A stretch of DNA of 64,000 nt from JAVVEG01 sp032251455 (GCA_032251455.1 JAVVEG010000004.1:124001-188000); one strand, 5' to 3'. Counted from the first letter of the stretch, positions 8,498 to 19,641 are shown. Translations and numbers: made by a program. Notes: a model not told the origin generated them from the sequence alone.

Positions 8498-9901
8498 TCA
8501 GAACTCGATGACACTGCCCTGCTCCGGAATTTCACTTTTTATGCCCTGTTGCGACTCCAGTTCCACCGCCAGTGTCTGCAGGGCATTCAGCTCCCCATGC
8601 ACCAGATACAATCGCGGGGCGGGTTGAAAATTTGCCGCCCAGTCTATCAGTTCGGACTGACCCGCATGCGCGGAAAATCCCCCCAGGGTTTCTATCCTCG
8701 CCCGCACGATAAATTCATCACCGAACATCTTCACCTTGTCGATGCCATCAACCAGCAAGCGGCCTAAAGTACCCCGAGCCTGGAAACCAATGAAAATCAC
8801 CGTGTTGCTGCTGCGCCAGATACCGTGCTTCAAATGATGCCTGATCCGTCCACCGGTACACATGCCACTGCCGGCAATGACGATTGCACCCTGCTTGATC
8901 TTGTTGATCTCCATCGACTCATCGGCTGTGTTGCACAGCTTCAGCGTAGGCAGAAAATGTTCAAGAGATTCCCGGCCGGATTGAGTCAGGCAACGGACTT
9001 CGCTGGAATCCAGCAGGTGCAGCCAGTGATCGTAGGTCTGGGTCACTGCAATCGCCATCGGGCTGTCGAGAAACACCTGCCAACCGTCCAGCTTGCCACA
9101 ATGATACAGACACCCCAGATGGTAGATGATCTCCTGCGCACGTCCAACCGCAAACGACGGGATCATGACATTGCCGCCACGCGCCCAGGTGTCGTTGAGA
9201 ATCCCCTCCAGTTCTTCCAGGGTATTGTCCAGCGGGCGATGATCCCTGTTGCCATAGGTGCCCTCCATGAGCAACACATCTGCTGATTTCGGCCGGGCCG
9301 GATCATTCATCAGCACCGAGTCCTTCTTGCCCAGATCACCCGAGAAAACCAGCCGCTTTGATTGCCCCTGCTCCTGCAGGACAACTTCGACAATGGCGGA
9401 GCCGAGGATATGGCCGGCATCATGAAAAGTCAGTTGCACAGAGTCTGTCAGGGACAATGAGTTGTCATAGGGCAGGGTCTGGCACTGTTTCAGTGCCTTT
9501 TCCACATCGCCCTCTGTATAGACTGGCTCCAGTAAGGGCCGCCCGCTGCGTTCACGGCGCAGGTTTTCATATTCCAGATCACGCTGGTAAAGACCGCTGG
9601 CATCTTCGAGCAGAATCCTGAGCAAGGGCTTGCTGGCCTGGGTGCAATAAATCGGTCCGCTGAAACCCTGGCTGACCAGCCTGGGCAGAAGTCCGGAATG
9701 GTCCAGATGCACATGAGAAAGGATGACGGCATCAATGCTGCCAGGTTCAAAATCGAAGGCATCGCTTTCGGCGCGATCGATGGCATCTCCGCCCTGATGC
9801 ATACCACAATCGAGCAGAATACGACCCCCACCCGCAGGCTCCAGCAGATGACAGGAACCGGTGACTTCCTGTGCTGCCCCCAAAAAACGTATTGTTGCCA
9901 C
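8498..9901 (-). CDS. Metallo-beta-lactamase/beta-CASP RNA-processing protein
   Basis: A 467-residue hydrolase of the CPSF/RNase J-like class. Seen: the zinc motif SHVHLDHSG, the DAGHILGSA histidine, the FSGDLG aspartate, then a beta-CASP domain (SFAVGRAQEI), the GSGMCTGGRIRHHL block and the C-terminal GGFSAHAGQ and VHGE histidines. These residues bind two zinc ions and cut RNA in characterised relatives. I chose the GTG at 9901 because an AGGGAG stands just upstream and the family N terminus (ATIRFLGAAQEVTGS) begins there; an upstream extension looks non-coding. It heads an operon with the P-type ATPase, a pairing also typical near acetate kinase/phosphoketolase clusters. Confidence 0.92.
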   Translation of the reverse strand: MATIRFLGAAQEVTGSCHLLEPAGGGRILLDCGMHQGGDAIDRAESDAFDFEPGSIDAVILSHVHLDHSGLLPRLVSQGFSGPIYCTQASKPLLRILLEDASGLYQRDLEYENLRRERSGRPLLEPVYTEGDVEKALKQCQTLPYDNSLSLTDSVQLTFHDAGHILGSAIVEVVLQEQGQSKRLVFSGDLGKKDSVLMNDPARPKSADVLLMEGTYGNRDHRPLDNTLEELEGILNDTWARGGNVMIPSFAVGRAQEIIYHLGCLYHCGKLDGWQVFLDSPMAIAVTQTYDHWLHLLDSSEVRCLTQSGRESLEHFLPTLKLCNTADESMEINKIKQGAIVIAGSGMCTGGRIRHHLKHGIWRSSNTVIFIGFQARGTLGRLLVDGIDKVKMFGDEFIVRARIETLGGFSAHAGQSELIDWAANFQPAPRLYLVHGELNALQTLAVELESQQGIKSEIPEQGSVIEF

Positions 9902-10012
9902 TGCTTTCTCCCTTATTCTGCTTGAGCCACATTCTTGACAGCCATGATGAGAGTCTGCAAAGTGCCTGTGGGCGATAAAGCCAAACAGTAACACACTTCA
10001 GGAAATTGTCTG

Positions 10013-10026
10013 TTGACTTTGATCAA
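10013..10026. promoter_or_regulatory. ANR/FNR-type box between divergent operons
   Basis: The bases TTGACTTTGATCAA match the FNR/ANR consensus TTGAT-N4-ATCAA at nine of ten positions. The site lies 112 bases upstream of the GTG of the beta-CASP/ATPase operon and overlaps the TTG start of the DUF2868 gene. A box centred 41.5 bases from a start site would put transcription at about 9978 on the minus strand. Oxygen-responsive control fits the neighbouring acetyl-phosphate cluster, but no expression evidence exists here. Confidence 0.5.
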
Positions 10027-11413
10027 CTCTGATAATGCACCCCCCGCAACCCAACGCTGGCTGGCAGAAACGCTACGACTGCATGAGGCTCAACAGGGAC
10101 CGCTGGATGACAGCCAGCTGACAGCCTCTGTTGCCATGGCCGATCTTGCACCGGAACAGTGTATCCTGCGCCGAGCTCAATTTCTGGCCAGAGATCAGAG
10201 CTGGCTGAATGCGCTCAAGGACTGGAAGAAACATGCCGGCTTGCTTTGTTTCCTGTTGCTGTTCCTGGCTTTTGTCAGCGGCTTTTTATCGGCACTGGCT
10301 GTGCTTGGCGAAACCACCGGACCCATCAATCTGTTCTGGGCCATAACAGCCTTGTTGGGCTTGCATCTGGCAACCTTGATGCTATGGGTTTTCAGCAGCA
10401 TTTCCCAGTTTGCACCAGGCGGTCTGCTGGGGCAGGCATGGCTCTGGTTGCTGGCAAAACTGCCCGCCTCACCCAGGAACAGCCTCAGTGGCCAGGCGGC
10501 GCTGGGCATTCTCAACCGCAGTCATGCCAGTTACTGGGGGCTGAGTTTGATAACCCACAGTCTGTGGTTGGCCGCCCTGCTTGGCGTAACGGCGGGAAGC
10601 TTTCTGGCGCTGGCACTGCGCAGCTATTCGTTCAATCTGGAAACCACCATCCTGGCACCGGAAACCTTTATTCGTGCCATTTCGATCGCTGGCTGGCTGC
10701 CGGCCCGGTTCAACATCGACATTCCGGATGCAGATACCATCAGAGCCACACTGGGCAATCCGGAACAGGGCGAGCATATTCGCCGTATCTGGGCGTCCTG
10801 GCTGCTAAGCATGCTGCTGATTTATGGCGTGCTGCCCCGGCTGCTGCTGAGTGGTCTCTGCCTGTTCCTGTTTCGCCGCCGCCTTGCTGGTTTCCGCCTG
10901 GATCTTAAGCTGCCTGCCTACACCACCCTGCTGGCCAGACTCAAACCCCACAGTCAACCTGCCAACAGCAAGGACCAGCCTGCCCCGCCCAGCCTGCCGG
11001 CATCTCATGCTGGCAGCTACGCTGGCGAGCTCATCACCGGCAGCCGGCAACTGATTCTTTTCGAGCTGGACCAGACTGCCGAACAATGGGCACAGCCAAA
11101 TCTGGCCCCGTTGGCCAAAGTGGAGAGCCGTGAGCAACGCCATCAGGTTCTGCAGCAGTTGCAGCAGGCCCCGGTTGAACGCCTGCTTATCGTTTGCAAC
11201 CGGCAGTTGTCGCCTGACCGCAGCACCCTGAACTGGATTGCCCAGGCTTCCTGGTATGCCCGCCAGACCACCGTGCTGTTGCTGGCCCAGGCAGATTCAT
11301 CGCCGGATCACGAACGGGTGTCCAGTTGGCAGCACAGCCTGATCGACACCGGCTTTACTGCTGCCCAGCTGTACCTGGATAAAGAGCCTGCTGTACGCTG
11401 GTTGACTGAATGA
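10013..11413 (+). CDS. DUF2868 family membrane protein
   Basis: A 466-residue protein with about four hydrophobic segments (roughly residues 78-100, 107-130, 180-205 and 265-290) separating a charged N terminus from a long soluble C-terminal domain. It matches the DUF2868 pattern, which usually begins RWLAETxRL...GPL. The only starts before that block are TTG codons at 10013 and 10019; TTG 10013 has an AGGA nine bases upstream. It is followed ten bases later by the DUF3482 GTPase, a partnership that recurs in gammaproteobacteria and betaproteobacteria. No biochemical function is known to me. The start codon overlaps an ANR-like box. Confidence 0.82.
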   Translation: MTLINSDNAPPATQRWLAETLRLHEAQQGPLDDSQLTASVAMADLAPEQCILRRAQFLARDQSWLNALKDWKKHAGLLCFLLLFLAFVSGFLSALAVLGETTGPINLFWAITALLGLHLATLMLWVFSSISQFAPGGLLGQAWLWLLAKLPASPRNSLSGQAALGILNRSHASYWGLSLITHSLWLAALLGVTAGSFLALALRSYSFNLETTILAPETFIRAISIAGWLPARFNIDIPDADTIRATLGNPEQGEHIRRIWASWLLSMLLIYGVLPRLLLSGLCLFLFRRRLAGFRLDLKLPAYTTLLARLKPHSQPANSKDQPAPPSLPASHAGSYAGELITGSRQLILFELDQTAEQWAQPNLAPLAKVESREQRHQVLQQLQQAPVERLLIVCNRQLSPDRSTLNWIAQASWYARQTTVLLLAQADSSPDHERVSSWQHSLIDTGFTAAQLYLDKEPAVRWLTE

Positions 11414-11423
11414 CAGCCCTGGC

Positions 11424-12872
11424 ATGAGCAGCGCCCGCAGCCAACACAGCTGCAAACCACTGGATGAACAACTGAAGATGCCCAAACCTGAACACAACCA
11501 GCCTCTGAAGATAGCCATTGTCGGCCATACCAATACCGGCAAGACTTCGCTGTTGCGGACGCTGAGCCGGGACCAGCGCTTTGGTCAGGTCTCGCCCCGC
11601 CCCAGCACCACCCGGCAGGTCGAATCCATGCAGCTGATGATCGACTCACGCGCCGCTATCGAGCTGTTCGACACCCCTGGCATGGAAGACTCGATCGCCC
11701 TGCTGGAATACCTGGAACAACTCCAGGCCAGTGACGGCAGACGCCTGGATGGCCCTGAGCGCATCAAACTGTTTCTGCAACAGGCCGAGGCCGGCAAGCG
11801 CTTCGAGCAGGAAGCCCGGGTGTTGCGCCAGTTGTTGCACAGCGATGCCGGGCTCTATGTCATCGATGTTCGCGACCCCGTCCTGGCCAAGTATCGCGAT
11901 GAACTGGAAATACTGAAATTGTGTGCTGTCCCCCTGTTGCCCCTGCTCAACTTTGTCCGGGCCGACAATGCCCAGGAACAGGCCTGGCGCGATACCCTGG
12001 CGCGGCTGGGGATGCATGTGCTGGTCCGTTTCGATACCGTCGCCCCGGCACTGGATGGAGAACGGGCGCTGTACACGACACTGGCCACCTTGCTGGACAG
12101 GCATCGCGACACCTTCAATGCCATCATAGCCAGCCATGAGCAGGATGCCCGACAGCGCCATCAGGCCGCCCTGACCCTGCTGGCGGAACTGTTGCTGGAG
12201 GTTGCTGCCTGTCAGTTGCGCACAGCAGCTTCACCCCCCTCGGTCCTGCAGCAGGCAATAGAACGCCTGAACCAGAAGGTTCGGCAGCGGGAACAGCACT
12301 GCATCGCCAGACTGCTGACACTCTACAGCTTCTCTGCCAGTGATATCGAGACTGCCGGCCTGCCCATGATCGACGGACAGTGGCAGGAGGATCTGTTTGC
12401 CCCGGAAACACTGACCAGGCTGGGGGTGTCCGTAGGCGGTGGGGCGGCGGCAGGCGCAGCGGCGGGACTGGGCATCGACCTGATGCTGGGCGGGGTAACC
12501 CTGGGTACGGCTGCCACCCTGGGCGCACTGACTGGAGGCGGCCTGCAGACGCTGCGCCATTTTGGCCAGAATCTGCGCAGCAAACTGACCGGGCAACATA
12601 TCCTGCGTGTGGACGATGCCATTCTGCGCCTGCTGGCCAGCAGGCAACTGTTGCTGATCAAGGCACTTGAAGCCAGAGGGCACGCTGCCACCGGAAAAGT
12701 GTATTATACCCAGCCAGATCAACTCAATTTATCGATTTGGGCTTCTGGACTGCCTGCCGTGTTGCAGCGGGCCAGACGCAAGCCGCGCTGGTCCAAGGGC
12801 GATGACGGCGACCCCGGCCGGCACCAGGCCATCGAATCACTGATCCGCACATTGCAAGAACAATTGAACTGA
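11424..12872 (+). CDS. GTPase with DUF3482 C-terminal domain
   Basis: A 482-residue TRAFAC-type GTPase. Seen: the P loop GHTNTGKTS (about residues 36-44), switch threonines in the PRPSTTRQVE stretch, the G3 motif DTPGMED, and a weak G4 (LLNFVRADN instead of NKxD). The second half is the DUF3482 domain, containing a glycine/alanine-rich hydrophobic hairpin (VGGGAAAGAAAGLGIDLMLG) that could insert in or lie against a membrane. Its neighbour DUF2868 is a membrane protein, so the two probably form a membrane-associated complex. The cellular role is unknown. The start ATG is preceded by no strong ribosome site, and an internal ATG 54 bases downstream is an alternative. Confidence 0.87.
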   Translation: MSSARSQHSCKPLDEQLKMPKPEHNQPLKIAIVGHTNTGKTSLLRTLSRDQRFGQVSPRPSTTRQVESMQLMIDSRAAIELFDTPGMEDSIALLEYLEQLQASDGRRLDGPERIKLFLQQAEAGKRFEQEARVLRQLLHSDAGLYVIDVRDPVLAKYRDELEILKLCAVPLLPLLNFVRADNAQEQAWRDTLARLGMHVLVRFDTVAPALDGERALYTTLATLLDRHRDTFNAIIASHEQDARQRHQAALTLLAELLLEVAACQLRTAASPPSVLQQAIERLNQKVRQREQHCIARLLTLYSFSASDIETAGLPMIDGQWQEDLFAPETLTRLGVSVGGGAAAGAAAGLGIDLMLGGVTLGTAATLGALTGGGLQTLRHFGQNLRSKLTGQHILRVDDAILRLLASRQLLLIKALEARGHAATGKVYYTQPDQLNLSIWASGLPAVLQRARRKPRWSKGDDGDPGRHQAIESLIRTLQEQLN

Positions 12873-12915
12873 ACGGGATGAACCAGGTGAGCCAGATGAA
12901 ACACAGGAGACCACC

Positions 12916-14178
12916 ATGTTGGCCATGACACGACTGCATACACAGGCATTGCGCCTGTCACTTCTACTGGTATTGATGGTTTGGGCAATGGGCCTGGGCG
13001 CCCAGGACAGCGACGAGCGCCTGCACTGGGTCACCAGCTGGGCCATGAGCCCCAGCTCTCTGCCCGCCAGTCTCGACCCCGCTACCGAACCCCAGTTGGT
13101 GAACCGGACCTTGCGCCAGGTCATCCATACCAGTGCCGGCGGTCAGGCTCTGCGCCTGCGTATATCGAATACCCACGGCACCTCGGCACTGCAGATTGGC
13201 GCTGCCAGTATCGCCCTGCAAGACAATGGCAGTACCATCCAGGCCGGTTCCCTGCACCCCTTGAGCTTCAGCCAGCAGCAATCCATCAGTATTCCACGCG
13301 GGGCAACCGTATTCAGCGACCCCATTCCCTTTGCCGTGCCGGCCACCAGCAACCTGAGCATCAGTCTGTACCTGCCTGCCGGCAGCAGCAAGCTGACCAC
13401 GCATCTGGCGGCACAACAAACTGCCTGGGTCTCGACCCCGGGAGACTTTACCGGGAGCACGGACTTTGCCGTGGCTGAAGAAACAAGCGCCTGGAATTTC
13501 ATCACCGCCCTGGATGTCGGCCGCACCGACCCGGCAACCACCATTGTTGCCGTCGGGGATTCCATCACCGATGGTGTCGGTTCGTCGCGGGATGCCAACC
13601 AGCGCTGGCCAAATCTGTTCTATCAGCGCTTGCTGGCTGAACCCCGGATGCCGGCCTTTGCGGTGGCCAATGCCGGCCTCAGTGGTAACCGTGTAGTGCA
13701 GGAAAACTCACCCCGCTTCGGGGAAAACCTGCAGGCCCGCTTCGAGCGAGATGTACTGGCGCTGAGCAATGTCAGCCACATCATCCTGCTGGAAGGAATC
13801 AATGATATCGGCATGGCCAATCTGTACCCTGGCGAGGAAGTCAGTGCCGAGGAGATCATCACCGCTTACCGGCAGATCATTGCCCGCAGCCGGGCACGCG
13901 GCATACGGATTATCGGTGCCACGCTGACGCCTTATGCCGGCGCCGGTTACTACCGCGAGGAAGGTGATCTCAAGCGTCAGCAGGTCAATGCCTGGATTCG
14001 CAACAGTGGCGAGTTCGATGGCGTCATCGACTTTGAGGCAGCAACCCGCGATCCGGCTGATCCAAAACAGCTGATCCCGCGTTTTACCCAGGACAAGCTG
14101 CATCCCAATGATGAAGGCTACCGGGCGATGGCCGAGATCATCGACCTGAACCTCTTCCGTACCGATGCCCAGCGCTGA
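12916..14178 (+). CDS. Secreted SGNH/GDSL-family hydrolase
   Basis: A 420-residue exported esterase-like protein. It has a signal peptide (hydrophobic stretch about residues 13-28, cleavage near GLGAQ), a beta-rich N-terminal domain, then the SGNH domain with block I VAVGDSITDG (Ser nucleophile), block II asparagine/glycine around NAGLSGNRV, block III GINDIG and block V DKLHPNDEGY with the catalytic Asp-x-x-His. Relatives cleave acyl or acetyl esters of sugars and lipids; the substrate here is unknown. An AGGAG sits eight bases before the ATG. It overlaps nothing downstream if the next gene starts at 14204. Confidence 0.88.
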   Translation: MLAMTRLHTQALRLSLLLVLMVWAMGLGAQDSDERLHWVTSWAMSPSSLPASLDPATEPQLVNRTLRQVIHTSAGGQALRLRISNTHGTSALQIGAASIALQDNGSTIQAGSLHPLSFSQQQSISIPRGATVFSDPIPFAVPATSNLSISLYLPAGSSKLTTHLAAQQTAWVSTPGDFTGSTDFAVAEETSAWNFITALDVGRTDPATTIVAVGDSITDGVGSSRDANQRWPNLFYQRLLAEPRMPAFAVANAGLSGNRVVQENSPRFGENLQARFERDVLALSNVSHIILLEGINDIGMANLYPGEEVSAEEIITAYRQIIARSRARGIRIIGATLTPYAGAGYYREEGDLKRQQVNAWIRNSGEFDGVIDFEAATRDPADPKQLIPRFTQDKLHPNDEGYRAMAEIIDLNLFRTDAQR

Positions 14179-14203
14179 TCCTCTGCAGGCACTAGAGAAC
14201 CCA

Positions 14204-14614
14204 ATGGAAACCCCAAAAATTGCCGGAGTCATCGCACGCAAAGACCTGCCCCCTTATGCCCTGGCATTTGGTGCTGGCCTGGTGACCGCCTTTACCCTGG
14301 CCTCGATCAACGGAAACAGTGAGGCCTGGCTTGCCGGCAATTATTTCTGGCTGGGGATTCCCAGCATGTGCCTGTGCCAGTTCTTCATCTCCCGGCGCTA
14401 TCCACAGCGGCCCTGGCGCTGGACTGTGAGCATGGCACTGGGGCAGGTATTCGCCGCCATTCTGCGCGGCAGCAGCACGGCACTAGGGCCAGTTGCCATT
14501 CTTTTCGTGCTGTTGCTCTCGATTCCACAGTTCCTGACCGGCACATTGGCAGCCGGCATCTCACGCACAAAAGCGCTAGAACCACCGCAACATGACAAGG
14601 CAGATATTTCATGA
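14204..14614 (+). CDS. Small hypothetical membrane protein
   Basis: A predicted 136-residue protein with four hydrophobic segments (LAFGAGLVTAFTLA, YFWLGIPSMCLCQFF, a middle helix around SMALGQVFAAIL, and a C-terminal LFVLLLSIPQFLTG). I do not recognise the family. Its TGA overlaps the ATG of ferrochelatase by four bases, so translation is probably coupled. The ATG at 14204 has GAG at about the right distance; another ATG at 14165 lies inside the hydrolase gene and lacks a ribosome site. Confidence 0.6.
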   Translation: METPKIAGVIARKDLPPYALAFGAGLVTAFTLASINGNSEAWLAGNYFWLGIPSMCLCQFFISRRYPQRPWRWTVSMALGQVFAAILRGSSTALGPVAILFVLLLSIPQFLTGTLAAGISRTKALEPPQHDKADIS

Positions 14615-15687
14615 CATTTCAGGGCAGTCCCGAATTCACCCATCAACAAACAGATCGTATCGGGGTGCTGATCACCAATCTGGGTACGCCCGATGCCGCT
14701 ACCCCGAAAGCCTTGCGGCGCTACCTGAAGCAGTTCCTCTGGGACCCTCGCGTGGTCGAAATCCCGCGCCCGCTTTGGTGGCTGATTCTGCATGCCTTCA
14801 TTCTGCGGCTGCGTCCAGCCCGCTCGGCCAAAGCCTATGCCGAAGTGTTTACCCAGGAAGGCTCACCCTTGCTGGTGCATACCCGCAAGCAGGCCAAAGC
14901 CCTGCAGGCTGTACTGGAAGCCAAGGGGCACGATCAGGTGCTGGTTGACTTTGCCATGCGCTATGGCAATCCGTCGATGAACTCCGTGCTGGAATCCATG
15001 TTCAAGCAGGGTGTGCGCAAGCTGCTGGTCCTCCCGCTGTATCCCCAGTACTCGGCTTCCACCTCCGCCAGCACCTTTGATGCCCTGAGTGCGGATTTTG
15101 CTCGTCGCCGCTGGTTGCCCGACCTGCGTTTCATCAGCCATTACCATGACTACCCGCCTTTCCTGGATGCCGCTGCAGCAAGAATCAAGGCACACTGGCA
15201 ACAACACCCACGCGCCGACAAACTGCTTTTTTCCTATCACGGGGTGCCGCTGCGCTATCTGCACAATGGTGATCCCTACCACTGCGAATGCCACAAGACC
15301 TCGCGGCTACTGGCCGAACGCCTGGGGCTGGCGACCGGGGATTACCTGACCACGTTTCAATCCCGGTTTGGCCGCGCAGAATGGTTGCAGCCCTACACCG
15401 ATGCCACACTGAAATCCCTGCCTGGCCAGGGCGTGCGCACCGTGCAGGTATTCTGTCCCGGTTTCTCGGCAGACTGCCTGGAAACCCTGGAAGAAATCGG
15501 GGTGGAGAATCGCGACTACTTCCTCGCAGCCGGCGGAGAGAGTTACGAATACATCTCTGCGCTCAATGACCGTCCCGAGCATATCGATGCGCTGGCCACT
15601 CTGGTCCTGGACAATCTGCAGGGCTGGTCGCTGTCCCCGGATTCCGAGCGCCAGACCCGGGCCCAGGCCCTCGGTGCCGAACGCTGA
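14611..15687 (+). CDS. hemH: Ferrochelatase
   Basis: Inserts ferrous iron into protoporphyrin IX, the last step of protohaem synthesis. The 358-residue protein shows GVLITNLGTPDA at the N terminus, the QYSASTSAST segment, the ferrochelatase signature LLFSYHGVPLRYL with the metal-binding His, a cysteine-bearing HCECHKTS stretch, TFQSRFGRAEWLQPYTD, and CPGFSADCLETLEEI with the catalytic Glu. Length is normal for the proteobacterial enzyme. ATGA overlap with the preceding membrane-protein gene suggests one transcript. A weak hairpin lies just after the stop near 15700. Confidence 0.96.
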   Translation: MTFQGSPEFTHQQTDRIGVLITNLGTPDAATPKALRRYLKQFLWDPRVVEIPRPLWWLILHAFILRLRPARSAKAYAEVFTQEGSPLLVHTRKQAKALQAVLEAKGHDQVLVDFAMRYGNPSMNSVLESMFKQGVRKLLVLPLYPQYSASTSASTFDALSADFARRRWLPDLRFISHYHDYPPFLDAAAARIKAHWQQHPRADKLLFSYHGVPLRYLHNGDPYHCECHKTSRLLAERLGLATGDYLTTFQSRFGRAEWLQPYTDATLKSLPGQGVRTVQVFCPGFSADCLETLEEIGVENRDYFLAAGGESYEYISALNDRPEHIDALATLVLDNLQGWSLSPDSERQTRAQALGAER

Positions 15688-15801
15688 ATCGGCAGGCAAA
15701 ACCCACCCTGGGTAAGACTTTAGGCAGGGATTGAGGCATAATGTCGGTTCGCCGCCAATCTCTTGTTTACCGCTGCAGCCCTCAGGCCTCAGGATAGTGC
15801 A

Positions 15802-17697
<1,896 letters not shown>

Positions 17698-17706
17698 GCA
17701 TCACTT

Positions 17707-17742
17707 ATTACAATCACCCATATCATTACAACCACCCACATC
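17707..17742 (+). repeat. Two-copy 18-bp tandem repeat between thiC and DAHP synthase
   Basis: ATTACAATCACCCATATC is followed directly by ATTACAACCACCCACATC, differing at two positions. It sits ten bases after the thiC stop. No hairpin is apparent, so it is not an obvious terminator. Confidence 0.7.
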
Positions 17743-17764
17743 TTGACTGCAAAGAGTTAGAAGC

Positions 17765-18838
17765 ATGACCGAACAAAGAATGGACGACCTCAATATTGAA
17801 TCGATAGCCCCGTTGCTGACCCCGCAACAACTGAAAACCGAACTGCCCTTGCAGGGTCAGGCGCTGACTGCGGTCAGATCAGCCCGGGAAACGATTTTTT
17901 CAATTCTTGACCGCAAGGACCCGCGCCTGTTTGTGGTGGTTGGCCCCTGCTCCATCCATGACGTGGATGCCGCCATGGATTATGCCCGGCGTCTGCGCCA
18001 GCTGGCCGATGAGGTCAAGGATACGCTGTTCCTGGTCATGCGCGTCTATTTTGAAAAGCCGCGCACCTCGGTCGGCTGGAAAGGCCTGATCAATGATCCT
18101 TACATGGATGATACTTTCAAGATCGAGGAAGGTCTGCGCAAGGGGCGGCGGCTGCTGCTGGATATCGCCGAGCTCGGCCTGCCCACCTCTACCGAAGCGC
18201 TTGATCCGATCTCACCACAGTATCTGCAGGACATCATCGCCTGGTCGGCCATCGGCGCCCGCACCACCGAATCACAGACGCATCGGGAAATGTCCAGCGG
18301 CCTGTCCTCGGCGGTAGGCTTCAAGAACGGCACCGATGGTGGCCTGACCGTTGCCATCAATGCCATGCAGTCGGTCAGCAGCCCCCACCGTTTCCTGGGC
18401 ATCAACGCCCAGGGCCAGGTGGCCGTGGTGACCACCAAGGGCAACCCCTACGCCCATGTGGTGTTGCGCGGCGGCAGTGCCGGCCCCAATTACGATTCCG
18501 TGCATGTGGCGCAATGCGAGGCCGCCCTGCACAAAGGGGGCGTCAGCAGCAACATCATGATCGACTGCAGCCATGCCAATTCCAACAAAGATCCGGCGAT
18601 ACAGTCCCTGGTGCTCAAGGATGTCACGCATCAGATTCTGGAGGGGAATACCTCGATCATTGGTGTGATGCTGGAAAGCAATATCCACTTTGGCAATCAG
18701 TCGATTCCCAAGGATCTGTCACAGTTGAAGTATGGGGTGTCTGTCACCGATGCCTGCATCGACTGGCCTGAAACCGAACGCAGCATCAGGGAAATGGCGG
18801 AAAAACTGCGCCCCGTACTGCCCAAACGGAGCGCATAA
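17765..18838 (+). CDS. 3-deoxy-7-phosphoheptulonate synthase, type I (AroFGH)
   Basis: Condenses phosphoenolpyruvate with erythrose-4-phosphate, the first step of the shikimate pathway. The 357-residue protein shows VVVGPCSIHD, MRVYFEKPRTSVGWKGLINDP, the GARTTESQTHRE motif, GFKNGTDG, IDCSHANSNKDP (metal-binding Cys and His) and the end GVSVTDACIDWPET. Length is that of the allosteric AroF/G/H enzymes. Which aromatic amino acid inhibits it cannot be read safely, so no single symbol is given. It stands 67 bases after thiC and may have its own promoter or share one. Confidence 0.96.
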   Translation: MTEQRMDDLNIESIAPLLTPQQLKTELPLQGQALTAVRSARETIFSILDRKDPRLFVVVGPCSIHDVDAAMDYARRLRQLADEVKDTLFLVMRVYFEKPRTSVGWKGLINDPYMDDTFKIEEGLRKGRRLLLDIAELGLPTSTEALDPISPQYLQDIIAWSAIGARTTESQTHREMSSGLSSAVGFKNGTDGGLTVAINAMQSVSSPHRFLGINAQGQVAVVTTKGNPYAHVVLRGGSAGPNYDSVHVAQCEAALHKGGVSSNIMIDCSHANSNKDPAIQSLVLKDVTHQILEGNTSIIGVMLESNIHFGNQSIPKDLSQLKYGVSVTDACIDWPETERSIREMAEKLRPVLPKRSA

Positions 18839-18848
18839 GTTACCTCCT

Positions 18849-19508
18849 CTACATGCCACTGACAAAACGCAAGGGGACTGGTTCCTGCTCGGCCTGGCCC
18901 GCTGCTATCCAGGCCTGCACATGAGGGTGAGCCAACAGGGTGTCGACGTATAGCCTGGCTTCCTGGCTCAAATTGGCACCGTAAGACTTGAAACTGATGG
19001 CGACCGGGGCAAACATACAATCGGCTATCGAAAAGCGGCCGAACAACCAGGGCCCCTCAAGACCATGCTTGCGGCGACAGCAGCTCCAGATGGCATCGAT
19101 GCGTGCAATCTCATCCGCAATCCGGTCCGAGACAAAAAGCTCAACCGAGGCCTTGCAGTTCATTGGCCAGTCTTTTTTCAGATGAGGAAATTCGGCATGA
19201 ATCTCGGCACAGACCGAGCGGGCAACGGCCCGTTTGCGAGGGTTGGCAGGCCAGCCGCGACCTGCCAGCAACTCCTCAGAGATGAATTCACACACTGCCA
19301 GTGAATCCCATACCGTGATTCCATTATGCAGCAGGGCAGGCACCTTGAGTGAAGGAGAGTACGGACCCAGCTTTTCCGCTGTATTGTCCTGATACAGGGC
19401 AATCACGATTTCCTTGAACGGGATGTCGAAGTGCTTGAGCAGCAACCAGGGACGCATGGACCAGGATGAGTAGTTCTTGTTGCCAATAACCAGTTTGGTA
19501 GTCTGCAT
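18849..19508 (-). CDS. Glutathione S-transferase family protein
   Basis: A 219-residue cytosolic GST. The thioredoxin-like N-terminal domain shows NKNYSSWSMRPWL, where an early serine is the probable glutathione-activating residue, SLKVPALLHNG with the cis-proline, and WDSLAVCEFISE; the alpha-helical C-terminal domain has FSIADCMFAPV. It resembles the YfcF/maleylacetoacetate isomerase-like class, but the substrate is unknown. It is a single gene, convergent with DAHP synthase and divergent from pdsR. Confidence 0.88.
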   Translation of the reverse strand: MQTTKLVIGNKNYSSWSMRPWLLLKHFDIPFKEIVIALYQDNTAEKLGPYSPSLKVPALLHNGITVWDSLAVCEFISEELLAGRGWPANPRKRAVARSVCAEIHAEFPHLKKDWPMNCKASVELFVSDRIADEIARIDAIWSCCRRKHGLEGPWLFGRFSIADCMFAPVAISFKSYGANLSQEARLYVDTLLAHPHVQAWIAAGQAEQEPVPLRFVSGM

Positions 19509-19641
19509 GATGGATGGCCTCTATGTTTACAAGCTTGAGCTTATTAAACACAAGGTTTATTACTGTCTCAGGCAACAATAAAGGCTATCTGCTGACTAAT
19601 TATGGCGAAAAAGAGGCAAGGACTTGAAACCCGGCAAAACC

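Noticed and set aside
15688..15801. TPP riboswitch before thiC
   Set aside because: Looked for the conserved CUGAGA and ACCUGA-type segments and found none.
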